From assembly GCF_019059575.1 (NCBI RefSeq), contig NW_024881844.1, forward strand, positions 496,001 through 560,000: 64,000 nucleotides of DNA, read 5' to 3'. Under the pieces are notes generated by a model. It worked only from the letters and a program-made list of their open reading frames with translations. It was not told the origin of the DNA and ran no database searches. The stretch is from Amphibalanus amphitrite (taxonomy: Eukaryota > Arthropoda > Thecostraca > Balanomorpha > Balanidae). Of this stretch, positions 24,488 to 36,830 are shown piece after piece. Numbering within the stretch: position 1 is the stretch's first letter; each line of letters opens with the position of its first letter. The translations under genes were made by a program, and so were the position numbers.

Positions 24488-24720
24488 CACTGAAAACAGC
24501 AAAAGACGGAATGGCGGAATGTCGTATGGAGCCCTAAAACGCAGCTCGAATTGAGCCCGAAAAGGAAGACGAACTGATGCCGCTTTCGGGGCTAATGTAC
24601 TTTGAGCCCGAAAAGGGCGCCTAACTGATCCCGATTTTAAAATCATACAGATTTGAGCCCTGTTTTGGCACTCATATGAGCCCTTATTCAAAAATGTTCT
24701 CAAAGTGTTTTCTGAGTGCA
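24488..24720. mobile_element. short MITE with CACTGAAAACAG / CACTCAGAAAACAC ends
   Basis: The left end CACTGAAAACAGC and the right end, read in reverse complement as CACTCAGAAAACAC, form imperfect terminal repeats around 230 bp rich in TGAGCCCGAAAA motifs. It is related to the fragment at 19721. No coding capacity and no certain target duplication are seen. Confidence 0.5.
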
Positions 24721-26789
24721 CGCGGATGGGATTGCAGAAATGTCCATCATGCTGGTAAGTACCAGATGCACTATAGGCTGCGAAGGTGGCAGCCATAGTG
24801 GGCCGCTGCTCGCCTCAGCGGACCGGCCGGGTGCACCCTGGAAGGGAATGGCGGCGCGCAGTCTGAGGAGCCCGAACCGCTCAGCCGCAGCCCGCCCCTC
24901 ATCCGTTCCACCATAAATCTTCGACGGCACGCCACCATATATCCTCATCAGGAGCGCGGTGCGCCGCAAGACAGATCACTGCGCTGACCGCTCGGTATTA
25001 GATAGTTCATCCGCGGCCGGCCGGAACAACCATAACTCCTGCTCAGCGCTGCTCCCAGGTGAAGTCGCCCGCTGCAGGCCAGCACTCCATCAGATATCTT
25101 TTTGGGATGGGGTGTGCCGCAATCCAATGCAATATCACAAGTAAGATAAATGTTCGTTGGAAGGTACTCATGCCTCTTTGTCTTTGTGTTATTCGATGCT
25201 TTGATGTGACATGTAAGGAAGATTTGTACGGAAATGTTGTGCGGCAAATATGCTGAAAATTACTCGCAGTTTGCAAGCCGCAATTGCAATATCAAGACTC
25301 TTCCTTCACAGCAACTAAGACGATCTGTATTGTTGATATTTATTCTCCTTTTATCCATACTGTGAATCCATTGGTTCGAATTAAAATCCAACACCGAGCA
25401 CGCAGAGAGCATATTCGGATCGTTGGCTTAGGTATATACTGATTAATTGACGATATCTCTGCTCGTCATGGACAAAGAAATGTAGCATCTTTCAAATGCA
25501 TCTTGTTATTCGTTCAGGTGATCAACACTCCCCTGGAAACGTTGCTCGCGCTGCGCGTAGCTAAGGCCAGCAGTGCGTGCTGTTCAAGCCTACTGTTCCG
25601 CATCGCACGTGTGCCGTGCGGCACAGCCTACCCAGAAGGCACCCGAGAGGCAGCGGTAGCGCTGCGCCAAAAGGCCGGACATCGCCAGGTGCCCAGCCAA
25701 CAGGAAAACAGGCGCCTTATATGTAGGACATACGAGTAGATATCGGCAGAAAATCCAGGATAAATATCGGCAGAATGCCTAGGACAAATCACATAATCTG
25801 GTGCTCGAAAACACTCATTGAAACTAGGAAAAGAAAGCAGCAGAGCTTTAGATTCTCATAAATGAGCTGATAGTAAGCAGTCTTGAAAATGAAATGGATA
25901 GAGTCTTACATATATCCTCTAATCAAAAGGAAGCATGCCGAATAAAAGCACTTTCAGTCGATAACTGCGTTTGTTCAAGAGCTCACTGACCCTCGACTGG
26001 CGTTTGGAGCAGCACGCTGGGTGGCTCTCAACAGGTGCGTGTACGAGCAGGGTGCCCCTTTTACGCGCCATTGTTCCTGGAGTACCATATGGCGCGATGA
26101 ACCCCAGCTAATGCCGCTCCCGCCCCTCACGCGGCCTGCCCCCCCCCCCATCCCCCAGCTTGGTGTGATAATGGCCGTTCGTCAGGAGCTCTCTCGATGG
26201 GATGGGGAGACGCGGATGGGGAGGGAGAGAAAACGAGCTAACGTGGAGGCCCATTGGGTGAGGTACTGCGGTGTGACGGAGCTGAGCCGTCTGCACCGTC
26301 ATCACTGACACCATCATCACCAGCATAATCACCATCACAGACACAACTCACAATCGTCATCACCAGCATAATCACCATCACAGACACAGTCATTATAATC
26401 AGCAGTAATCTCCAGGGTAATCACCATCGTTGATACAATAAAACTCATCGTTTAATGTCTATACATGTATTTCATTACTATTCACGAACAACAGTGCCGA
26501 CAACATGAACTAGCATCAGCGAACCAATCACCAATACCATCACTAACACCAGTGAGGAGCACAGACAACATGAAACAGCCTTCATCACAATATCACAGGC
26601 ACCACCACCATAAGCGGAAAACGAATGCTAATAGAACTACGAATTTCCATAGCTAGGTAGGGACGAACTTATACAAACCAATATAACCGGCACATTTTGA
26701 TGCCAACGTGCCAACACCGAAACCAGCCCGCCACGAAATCCAGCTCCGTCACCATCTCCGGCTCGGGTGACACTACCATCACTGGCCAC
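24721..26789. other. intergenic DNA with a short CAT-rich tandem repeat
   Basis: A GC-rich island lies at 24780-25090. At about 26295-26400 a unit of roughly 45 bp (TCATCACCAGCATAATCACC plus CATCACAGACACA) is duplicated. No gene is supported. Confidence 0.4.
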
Positions 26790-27523
26790 TAGGGTGTCCC
26801 AAATTTCACGAAGTTTTCCAATTCACTTAGGATACACCGGGATCCCGTTCCTTGGTTCATTTGAACCTCACACACCAATTTATAGAGTAAACTACCGGTA
26901 AACAAGGTTGCCGCTAGTGCTCTGAAGTTTTATTTGCATTTTGGTGTTATATGATAGTGCAGCGTTGTAGTCTCCGAATGCAAAATGGAAAATATGTGTA
27001 AGCAACGTAGCAATATTACCTTCTTCGATGCTCAGTGATGCTCAGATCCCACCCACATTGCACAATGATGAAAATCCGGGTTTATATACGCATACATACG
27101 TGTGAAACTGTGTGTGTGCGTGCCTGTATGCCTCTGTGCGTGTGTGTATATGTGTGTGTGTGCGTGCGTGCCTACCAGATAGAAAGTGCTTCAAATGTCT
27201 CGCTTCAGATCGAACCGTCTGCGGCAATGGCACACCACATAAACGTAGATTGAACGGAATCAAATTTACATTGCAGCTATGGGTATTAAGTTCACCGTAC
27301 CCTGTCCTGAGACCGTCCACGCGTAACATCACCGTACCCTGCTCCGAGATCCGTCTAAACAAACATCATGCCTTGCTCTGAAAACCGTCTGAAACATCGT
27401 ACCCTATTCTGAGCTGCGTTTAAAACATCGTACCCCATTCTGAGATCCGTCTTAAACATCGTACACTGCTCTGATGTCCATTGTTACACTCTACGGTCTA
27501 CACGTAACGTCATCGCACCCTGT

Positions 27524-27784
27524 TTAATATCTGTCTACCACTATACAGACCCATGTTACGTCCTTCTTCGTGTGACCGTAAAGCGACCTGTGCCATGCCA
27601 CCACCTGGGCCAGCGCCTGCAGCTGGTCCTCATCTTTCGTTCTGTCCATCATCTCCTGTGCCAGCTTCACTCCGCGATCCGCTCCATCATTTGCAACTGC
27701 CAGGCTGTTGTATTTGTGAACTGCGTTGTAACCTGAGATACTTTTCCATTTTTGACAGGCTCTTGCAACCATTCGAGGGCGCAC
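27524..27784 (-). other. arm-encoded reading frame, left copy
   Basis: An 86-codon frame contains SISGYNAVHK, DRGVKLAQEMMDRTKDEDQL and QALAQVVAWHRSLYGHTKKD. I do not recognise the family. It faces away from the foldback centre and has a partner in the right arm. Because the arms are near-identical DNA, the two copies are not independent evidence of selection. It could be a captured host exon, part of an unknown transposon protein, or chance. Confidence 0.3.
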
Positions 27785-27890
27785 CCTTCCATATTATGGA
27801 TGAGTGCCTATGATTCTCATAGCCGGGTGCCTGGTGCAACCATTCGAGCAACCACTCATCCAGATTCTGGATTAGTGCGCCCTCGAATGG

Positions 27891-28115
27891 TTGCAAGAGC
27901 TTGTAAAATGCAAAAGCATCTCAGGTTACAACGCAGTTCACAAATGCGTCAACAGCCTGGCAGTTGTGAATGAGGGAGAGGATCGCGGAGTGAAGCTGGC
28001 ACAGGAGATGATGGACAGAACGAAAGATGAGGACCAGCTGCAGGCGCTGGCCCAGGTGGTGGCATGGCACAGGTCGCTTTACGGTCACACGAAGAAGGAC
28101 CACGTGGGTCTGTAG
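27891..28115 (+). other. arm-encoded reading frame, right copy
   Basis: A 74-codon frame shares the DRGVKLAQEMMDRTKDEDQL and QALAQVVAWHRSLYGHTKKD stretches with the left-arm frame. A few residues differ upstream (NSLAVVNEGE against NSLAVANDGA). It reads outward from the centre. The function is unknown. Confidence 0.3.
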
Positions 28116-28129
28116 TGGTAGACAGATAT

Positions 28130-28500
28130 TATAGCAAGGTGCGATGACATGTGTAGACTGTAGAGTGTAGATGGGCCTTAGAACAGTGTAGGATGTTTTA
28201 GACGGACCTCAGAGCAGTGTACGATGTTTAAGACAGGTCTCAGAATAGGATACGATGTTTTAGACGAATCTCAGGGCAGGGTACGATATTTTAGACGGAT
28301 CTCATAGCCGGGCACGATGCTGTTGACGGATCTCAGAGCAGTGTATGATGTTTAAGACGGATCTCAGAATGGGTTACGATGTTTTAGACGCAGCTCAGAA
28401 TAGGGTACGATGTTTCAGACGGTTTTCAGAGCAAGGCATGATGTTTGTTTAGACGGATCTCGGAGCAGGGTACGGTGATGTTACGCGTGGACGGTCTCAG
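28130..28500. repeat. 31-bp tandem repeat in the right foldback arm
   Basis: About ten units of the form TACGATGTTTTAGACGGATC plus TCAGAGCAGGG lie head to tail. The left arm (27300-27540) has fewer copies in inverse orientation, which accounts for the unequal arm lengths. Confidence 0.8.
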
Positions 28501-29127
28501 GACAGGGTACGGTGAACTTAATACCCATAGCTGCAATGTAAATTTGATTCTGTTCAATCTGCGTTTATGTGGTGTGCCATTGCCGCAGACGGTTCGATCT
28601 GAAGCGAGACATTTGAAGCACTAACTTGAGACCTTTATTTGATCGCTTACTCCTAAATGAAATCAGCGGCACATGAAATCACCCACACCAAGATTAAAAC
28701 TGGCATTGCCTTCTATCCGGTAGGCACGCACGCAGTCGCGCGCGAGCGCGCACACACACACACACATATACACACACGCACAGAGGCATACGGGCACGCA
28801 CACACACAGTTTCACACGTATGTATGCGTATATAAACCCGGATTTTCATCATTGTGCAATGTGCGTGGGATCTGAGCATCACTGAGCATCGAAGAAGGTA
28901 ATATTGCTACGTTGCTTACACATATTTCATATTTTCCATTCGGAGACTACAACGCTGCACTATTATATAACACCAAAATGCAAATAAAACTTCAGAGCAC
29001 TAGCGGCAACCTTGTTTACCGGTAGTTTACTCTATAAATTGGTGTGTGAGGTTCAAATGAACCAAGGAACGGGATCCCGGTGTATCCTAAGTGAATTGGA
29101 AAACTTCGTGAAATTTGGGACACCCTA

Positions 29128-30149
29128 CTGGCCACTGATGGCGAGTCTCATTATCAGCATGCACTCACCAGCCCCGTCCCAGTAAACTTGTACATTTTCC
29201 ACAGTTTCACAATTAACGGATTTCTGAGACAGTGTTCCATTTTTACGCTTTATCCACTGCATCGCCCTATTCTGCAATATGCAGCCCCACATTCCTGGCT
29301 GAATACCAAGCCTCTTTGTTGTCCCATTATATCCTAGCAGATATTCCTTTTGGTTTACAGTTCATGTGCCTAACGTCTTTTAGCCCAAAACAGTTCTGCT
29401 GCGCTGTTAGATGTCTTCTATGCTGTCTCTCCAGTATACTCCCTCCTACATCCGTTCCTTCGTGCTGTCTCCCCTGCATATTGGCTCCAGGCATTGCGCA
29501 TGTCCTCTCCTCTCCCCTCCATATCCTGCTCTCGTTGCGTGTCTCCTCTCTCCCCGGTGCGCTCACCAGTCGACAATTACAGCTGCGGGAGCGGGCCATT
29601 CCCACTAACTCAATCACCCGCCCTGCTCGGCTCGGCGACCCATGGCACCCCACCCCCTCGCCGCTCTCCCCCGCTCTCGCTGCCTCCATGCGCCCCTCTG
29701 CAACCTCAGCTCACACGTCGACCCCATAATGACTCCATCCCTACAGCATGCAACCTGTTATTATGCGCGCCTCTCTTCAGCCGGGTCCTCAACGAACCAT
29801 AACGCGGCGGCGGCGCGACAGAAGGCCGCCCCGCCGGCTGACATATTGGCCTGAAAATTACCGGCCCGCCGGCGGCGGCACGGGTCGGCCGCGCTCCCCC
29901 TCTCTCCGGCCGGCTCCCCGGCGGGCCCTCTGCCCAGCCCCGGTCCGACTGAATAACTGATCACCGGTGCCGCGCTCCTCCCCGCACACCGCCCCCGGCG
30001 CCAGCGCGGTGACACAATCAGACGCCCTCGCACAAAACGCCGCGCCAGACAAAAGTGGCCAAATGTTCCGCTTCGGGCCCGGCCGGCCCGCCCTGGCGCC
30101 TGGCGGCCTGAGCTGAGGTGATGCCGAGCCCCGGACGGGTTTTAAGCCA
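29128..30149. other. intergenic DNA with a GC-rich island
   Basis: Bases 29530-30120 are C- and GC-rich with overlapping frames on both strands that resemble no family I know. No gene is supported. Confidence 0.3.
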
Positions 30150-30182
30150 GGCGGAGGCTTGCACATTGTGCAAGCCTCCGCC
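30150..30182. repeat. perfect hairpin, 16-bp arms, 1-nt loop
   Basis: GGCGGAGGCTTGCACA is followed by a single T and its exact reverse complement. It is probably a pair of fused MITE ends, since GCTTGCACA resembles the CACTTGCACGA ends just downstream. Confidence 0.9.
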
Positions 30183-30196
30183 TATATAAAAAACCG

Positions 30197-30233
30197 GTGC
30201 CACAAAATTGTGCAATGCACAATTTTGTGGCAC
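30197..30233. repeat. perfect hairpin, 18-bp arms, 1-nt loop
   Basis: GTGCCACAAAATTGTGCA, one A, then its exact reverse complement. It lies 14 bp after the previous hairpin and shares the TTGTGCA theme of the neighbouring MITE ends. Confidence 0.9.
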
Positions 30234-30253
30234 ACATTGGCACGTCTCGAATC

Positions 30254-31165
30254 GTGCCCTGACACTTGCACGACTTTTGGTCACGATTTTGTCGTGGCAA
30301 GCCGTGCCATTTTCGTGCACGAATTGGGATGGCTCCCGCACTGCTCACGACTACATAGTTCACGACCGGTTCACGACGATTTCACGAATAATTCACAAAT
30401 GCGTGCCCATCAGTGTCCACATTGACACGGACTGGTACGACAAGTTCACGCATACTTTCCGCATAGTTTGCCCACAGTTTACGCACTTCCCGCATTGGCA
30501 CGAGGAGTTTGCGCAATTTGTGCCGACTTGGGCACGCCATATAAAAATGGGACCTCCCATTTACCAATGTAAAGGTGCCCTGACACTTGCACGACTTTTG
30601 GTCACGATTTTGTCGTGGCAGGCCGTGCCATTTTCGTGCACGAACTGGGATGGCTCCCGCACTGTTCACGACTAGTGCACGACCAGTTCACGACGATTTT
30701 TTTTGCCCCGACATGGCACGAAGTCACGACGAGTTAACGCACACTTCACGTCAGTTCACGACTAGTTTGCGCACGGGCACGATTCGATTCGTGCCAATGC
30801 GTGCCTCAAAATCGTGCAAGTGTCAGGGCCCCTTAAGCTCCGTGTCCTGGCAAGACCCATCGTGACCTCCAGTGACACAAATGTCCTGACCGTACGTAAT
30901 GTGACCAGTTTGACCTGGACTGACCTATCGTGACCTTGACTGATCTCTGTGACCTGGCGTGACCCATCGTCACCTTGTGCAATGTGCACACTGTTGCGTG
31001 CTCATTCGTGAACTACCTATTCGTCAAATCGCCGTGAACTCGTCGTGAATCATGCGTAAACTAGTCGTGAACAGTGCGGGAACCTCCCAGCTCGTGCCCA
31101 AAACTGGCACTACTTGCCACGACAAAATTGTGGCCAAAAGTTGTGCAAGTGCAGTCCGCCTTTAG
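30254..31165. mobile_element. Harbinger-like MITE, outer copy, interrupted
   Basis: The left arm (30254 to about 30430), GTGCCCTGACACTTGCACGA onward, is matched in inverse by 30980-31160, which ends TTGTGCAAGTGCAGTCCGCC. Arms share CACGACTTTTGG, GGGATGGCTCCCGCACTG-like blocks and many TTCACGAC motifs. Ends of the form GGGC(GGA)CTGCACTTGCAC are common in PIF/Harbinger non-autonomous elements. A second family member (30573-30833) sits inside it. The interior also has a TGACCT-rich tract at 30860-30970. No coding capacity is seen. Confidence 0.6.
30570..30836. mobile_element. Harbinger-like MITE, inner copy with TAA duplication
   Basis: The 261-bp insert starts AGGTGCCCTGACACTTGCAC and ends in the inverse of AGGGGCCCTGACACTTGCAC, with TAA on both sides (30570-30572 and 30834-30836). 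A 3-bp TWA duplication is the Harbinger signature. It is nested in the outer copy and so is younger. Confidence 0.7.
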
Positions 31166-31607
31166 GACGAGCCGAGCTGATACCTACAGTGGGCTGGATA
31201 GTTTAAAAACGATTCAAACAACCGGGCGATTGACCAATGCAGAAGCTCAAACATAGCCGGCGGAACGGGGAGGGCACCGGGGCACCGTGCCCCCTTTGAT
31301 TTTGGCATTTTAACATTAGCCCTATGGGCGTTGCATGGAAAGAATGGGATCAAAAGTCGGTAGTGCCCCCCCCCCCCTTAACTGAAGGTGTTCTGCCGCT
31401 ACTGATCTCAAAATAATTCAATCTTTACGCTTGACACGAAAAAATAGCTCATTGAAAGTAGATTATGTCTTTTTGCTCTTAGTGTTTAAGATATTGTCTT
31501 ATTATAAACTGATAGGATTTCTTTAGCTTTTCACTCTCAATTGTAATTAAAAGTTGCTTAATTTGATGGTTGTTTCCTTTTTATAACATAAATTAAAAAC
31601 AATGAAC
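31166..31607. other. unannotated DNA with one possible hAT-like end
   Basis: CCGGCGGAACGGGGAGGGCA (31258) followed by opposed G and C runs (GGGGCACCGTGCCCC; C run 31368-31378) looks like the start of a truncated short transposon. No partner end was found. Confidence 0.3.
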
Positions 31608-32629
<1,022 letters not shown>

Positions 32630-32850
32630 ACCGACCGCGGCGCACATCACACCGGCCGCCGGCCTCAACGGGACCAGACTGGGCCGGGACCATCGCCCTC
32701 GCCGGGACCTGACCGGATCGGGATCACCTCTCTCGCCAGACTGGGGCCAAGATGAGACCGCCTCCCTCACCGGGACCGAGCTGGGATCGTCTCCCTCACC
32801 GGGACCGAGCTGAGACCGCCTCCCTCATCGGGACTGGATCGGAGCGAGAT
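32630..32850. repeat. short GC-rich minisatellite
   Basis: GCGCACATCACACCG is duplicated at 32620-32655, and CCTCCCTCACCGGGACCGAG is repeated three times between 32755 and 32840. Confidence 0.7.
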
Positions 32851-34964
32851 GGAGACCAGGTGGAGACCGGACCACAGCAGGATCAGACGGACGGAGCTCA
32901 GCTGCCGCCCACCTCACCGTCGATCCGGGCCGTCTTCACCGCATCGCCGAAGCCAGCACAGATGGATGATAGCGCGGTTTTGTGGGCTTTGTGAGCTTTA
33001 TTCGTTATGCTTGTAGAGTATGAAATACGTCACGACCCTCTTTAATGCGAAATATTTACAAATGCATAAGTCGGCACGGGTGCAAATTTCCATCCATTGA
33101 CCTGAGTAACAAGCGATGAGCTGCGTTCCCCTCTCCGTGCCCCGGACTCCCCTCGGCAGTATAAGTCATTTTACAGGGGGCTACCGGCGACCACCGGCTG
33201 ATTATCTATTTACCGGTATTACGTGGCCCATTGGCCTGACGTCCCGAGCGCAGGTGTGCTCATCGCGTGTCCGAGCCGGGATAATCCGCGCCCCTGGTCA
33301 GCCGCCGCCGCCCCCGCCGCCGCCCCCGCCGCGCCGCCGCAGTGGTCAACAGGTGCAGGTGCCGCCCCGCCCCTCTCTCTCCCCCACCTGCCCAGCTGTA
33401 CGACAGCATGATCACCGAGCATAAAAGTCATTACCCGGCTGAAAATTATTTGTGATGATGCTTTTGATTATCGGAGAGAGGGCAATGACGACATTAGAGA
33501 GGGCGGCCGAGGGCGCCGACTGCAGAGAAGGGCCATGCATGTTTATGGGGGAGGGGGAGCGGCCGACTGCCCGTAGTTAAAGGGACGTATCGAACGGGTC
33601 TAGCTATCATCCACGGGTCGATACTTTGATTACATATAGTCAAAACACAGAGATTGAAGTATGTACATACATATATATCTGTTCGACCTCTCGGTACATT
33701 TGATGCGCTGAGATCAGCCATTGAATTAGTACTTTGGTATCAAAAACACTCTTACTTAAACGAATTTGGAAGTCTGGTGCTTTCCGCCTTTTCAAAAACG
33801 CCGACGTCAGTTCGTGTGTGCCCGCCGAGTCTCAGGTGCCCCTCCCGTTAGCAGCTGCCGTGGGAGGGGAGGGGAGGGGCTCGGTGCGGACCTCTCGGCA
33901 GCCATCGACAGGCGTGACGGGTCGTTACAGCGTGACGCAGTGGCGGCAGAAGGGCGCGTCCATTCCGCTCGGCTGCCCCATCCCACCCCGCGGCGACGGG
34001 CCGGGCGCACAGACCAGTTCCGCCGAGTCCGCTCCGCTCCAGCTGATGTCGGTGTGGACTTGGCGACTCTCTCATACAGACCGTCACACAGCGTCCCGGT
34101 GAATTATTGCCTGGGGCGTCTCGGTACTTCTGCCCGGATTTTGGCAGGGCGATCCGATACTGCCAACGGCATAGGCTTGAGAAAATTGACCCGTAGTAGT
34201 GAGATCCCACGGATCCTGCTCGATGTGTTGCATTTTTCCTGGAAAACCACATTCGCATAATACTCAAATGCTGCAAGCATGTTTTTTCAACACATTAGGG
34301 ATGCGATAAATAGACCAAATAATTAAAGAGGAAGTCCGAATGCACTAGTTGAACCAACAGCAAGACCGTAAGCCTGATGATGGCATGGCATTCATTGAAT
34401 TCCTTATTCCATTCAACTTTTCATTAACCAGTGCCGTTTGACAATGCCGTTCAATAACGTTTAATGTGCACTGCTTCCAAAGTATGGCATAAACGGAACG
34501 GAGCAGTTACAAACTGTATTGACACCAAGCGCAGGTGTTTTTTCCTACTTGCGTAACATTTTGTAAAAACATTACATTGTAGTTTTATGTGCACCGTGAA
34601 TATGCAATGTGCAATGTGCAGCCACGGTTAGCTTTGAGCGGAGGAACTGCGCACTGCGGGTGTTGCAGCCATGCAGCGAGTTCGCCGAATAGCGCTGTTA
34701 TGGCTGTGTGTTGTCTGCAATTGATCCCAGTCGAATTGGGTGTTAGGATGACTCACTGGCGGTCGGTGTTTGCTTACGGTGACCGTTCGAATTCCCGAGC
34801 GGTCCGTGCGAGGGGTGTAAACAGAGGAGCAACACGGCGAGTGGTGACTGCAGGTGCTACGCAGATGTTACCGATAGAATAACCCTAATAGAGCACCCAT
34901 TTTATAAAATAAAGGGGTAGGTGCGGTTACAATGCTGCACAATACTGAGTTGTGCAGTACTATA
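32851..34964. other. intergenic DNA with two GC-rich islands
   Basis: Islands lie at 33110-33560 and 33840-34110. The first grades into AT-rich text with CATTACCCGGCTGAAAATTA and GATTATCGGAG, a texture like that of conserved enhancers. A GCC-type run (33300-33330) explains the proline/alanine frames. No gene is supported. Confidence 0.3.
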
Positions 34965-35219
34965 GCCGTTTTCACGACGGACTTTCCGATGAGTGCACCT
35001 AATTTATCCGGTGAGTGCACCTAATCAAACATCTTTATTTTATGAATTTATTTCAGTGTTTTGCTCGATGATACTCTCTGATAACATGACAAAGCAGGCA
35101 TATAAGCAATTAGTGCAACCCAAGCTGATAGCTATCTTAGAGACACGCAGAACCTAATTTGACCAAATATGCACCTAATCTGCACCAAATGTGCACCAGA
35201 TGCCCGTCGTGAAAACGGC
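34965..35219. mobile_element. 255-bp MITE with GCCGTTTTCACGACGG ends
   Basis: Perfect 16-bp terminal inverted repeats (34965-34980, 35204-35219) bound an AT-rich interior with repeated GAGTGCACCTAAT and TGCACCTAATC motifs. The outside bases are TATA and TTATA, so a TA duplication is possible. A 78-bp piece of the same interior recurs at 38359. Confidence 0.75.
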
Positions 35220-35907
35220 TTATACCGTACGTTGCACGGAACGGTGCTGTACGACATATTGTTGAAAAGAACACACGATACTATATGGCACATCGCACAG
35301 TCGCGCTATGGTATAAGTGAGCTGTGAGTTTCAAGCGTTTTAAAAGGTGTGAATCGCTAAGTGCATAATGCATATTCCACAATCACAGTCAATGTTCAGA
35401 AGTTACTATTCACCAAAACGAAGCACCAGCCACCAGCCAATGCAAAAATAATGCTATGTAGATAGCTGCAAATTTGGCAACGCATGCAATTTCAGCTGCG
35501 TAGAAAGATCTTAGCGTAGGGCTGTCAATTTCTCAATGCCACATCTGCGGCAGAAATCCGCCCTTCTCGAGCTGCACTTCACTCTTCCGAGAAGTGAGAG
35601 CCGCGCTCCTCTGGCACAGATTGGAGGCGACATTCGCGGGACGTCCAGATTTTTATCCTCTGGGAGTGGCGGACTGGATTTTTCATTACCTAATGTGATG
35701 TGTAATGGTGTGTGCGGCCGGGCCGCGGCGGCCGAGACCCGCTGTCGCTCCCGGCGGGCCGCCACGCGCCGTCGACACCGGCGCCGCCGGCGATAAAGCG
35801 CCGCCGTGCGCCCGCCCGGCCACTCCGTGTTAACAAACTGGCGGCAAGACGCCCCCGGCCACCCTGCAGTGGTGACAAACTGGTACAGCGCCCCTGGCTA
35901 ATAGACG
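35220..35907. other. unannotated DNA with a GC-rich island
   Basis: Bases 35690-35890 are CpG-rich (GGCGATAAAGCGCC). No gene is supported. Confidence 0.3.
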
Positions 35908-36333
35908 TTAATGGCCGCCCCACACTGGAACTCGCATGCGGGTTGCGAGTTTTTGGGTTTTCGGGTTTATTCAAAATCAAATGATACAAACTAAGCTGAG
36001 TGACCCACACTACCATCTAACAAGCGAGTCTGCATGTTTTTAGCTTGCGAGCGACCTTGCATCGCATTCCAAAAGTTGATTTTGAGTCAACTTTCGATTT
36101 TCCTCGCTGCGAGGTCTGCGAGGTTTGCGGGTTTTTCGTTGGAGTCGAAATTTGGTTCGTTGCGCTGGTATTGCGACTATATGTAATTTTCTGAAGGTGT
36201 ACCGGCTTCATTGCATTCATAAAGTTACCATAAGGTAACGGTCTAATCACTCTATGAATTAGTATTATGCCCGCAAACTCAAAACCCGCAAACTCGCAAC
36301 CCGCATGCGAGTTCCAGTGTGGGGCGGCCTTAA
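35908..36333. mobile_element. TTAA-flanked MITE, GGCCGCCCCACACTGGAACT ends
   Basis: Terminal inverted repeats of more than 35 bp (GGCCGCCCCACACTGGAACT then CGCATGCGGGTTGCGAG) bound about 418 bp. TTAA flanks both sides (35908-35911 and 36330-36333). This target choice fits piggyBac/Kolobok-type mobilisation. The ends differ from those of the 5181-7808 element, so this is a separate family. It has no coding capacity. Confidence 0.8.
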
Positions 36334-36530
36334 CTCGTGCTCGGCTAAAGGAAGGCTATGCCCCTCATTCGGGATGATTGTGATTATTTCAAAATATTTA
36401 GATAGAAGTGATGGCATGAAATTGCATTTACTTTATCTTGAATAAATTTGACATTGTTCAGCCATTTTGAAAGAAATGATATGTTTTTAACTCAACATTA
36501 AAGACATTTTTTCTTTTAGCAAAATCAGCT

Positions 36531-36800
36531 TAACCCTATTACTGGGGAGGGGGGGGGGGGGGCGAATCGGCCCCACCTGTAGTTTTGTTTTTTGCTCTCG
36601 ACGGAAAACGAATTTAGCCAGGGACTCGAAATTTGGTGACCTTTCTTTGCTATTCTTTGGGCACATTGTGTCAAATTTTTTAGCTTCCAGCTTGCGCAGA
36701 GGCGTCTCCAGGACGAGTTTCTCGGGGATAATTTTGGCCCAGATTTGACTGTTTCGACATTTGCCGCTAAGCAGCGACTTACTTAGGTTCATACTGGTGA
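36531..36800. mobile_element. poly-G element, left-end fragment
   Basis: GCTTAACCCTATTACTGGGG followed by a long G run (36548-36562) and GAATCGGCCCC matches the terminus type of the complete copy that begins at 36831. The right part is missing, perhaps displaced by that neighbour. Confidence 0.45.
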
Positions 36801-36830
36801 CCAGTGGCACCACCCGTTATATGTATACGC

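Larger units (their letters stand above)
26790..29127. mobile_element. 2.3-kb foldback element, TA-flanked
   Basis: Two arms of roughly 1.0 and 1.3 kb are reverse complements over nearly their whole length, separated by about 40 bp near 27810-27850. The outer ends are GGGTGTCCCAAATTTCACG (26792) and its inverse (to 29125), each next to TA, as in Tc1/mariner-type insertions. The inequality comes from extra tandem copies of a 31-bp unit in the right arm. Each arm also carries a GTGT/ACAC microsatellite and the same reading frame. No transposase is recognised. This is a hairpin-forming foldback or a head-to-head pair of one element. Confidence 0.75.
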
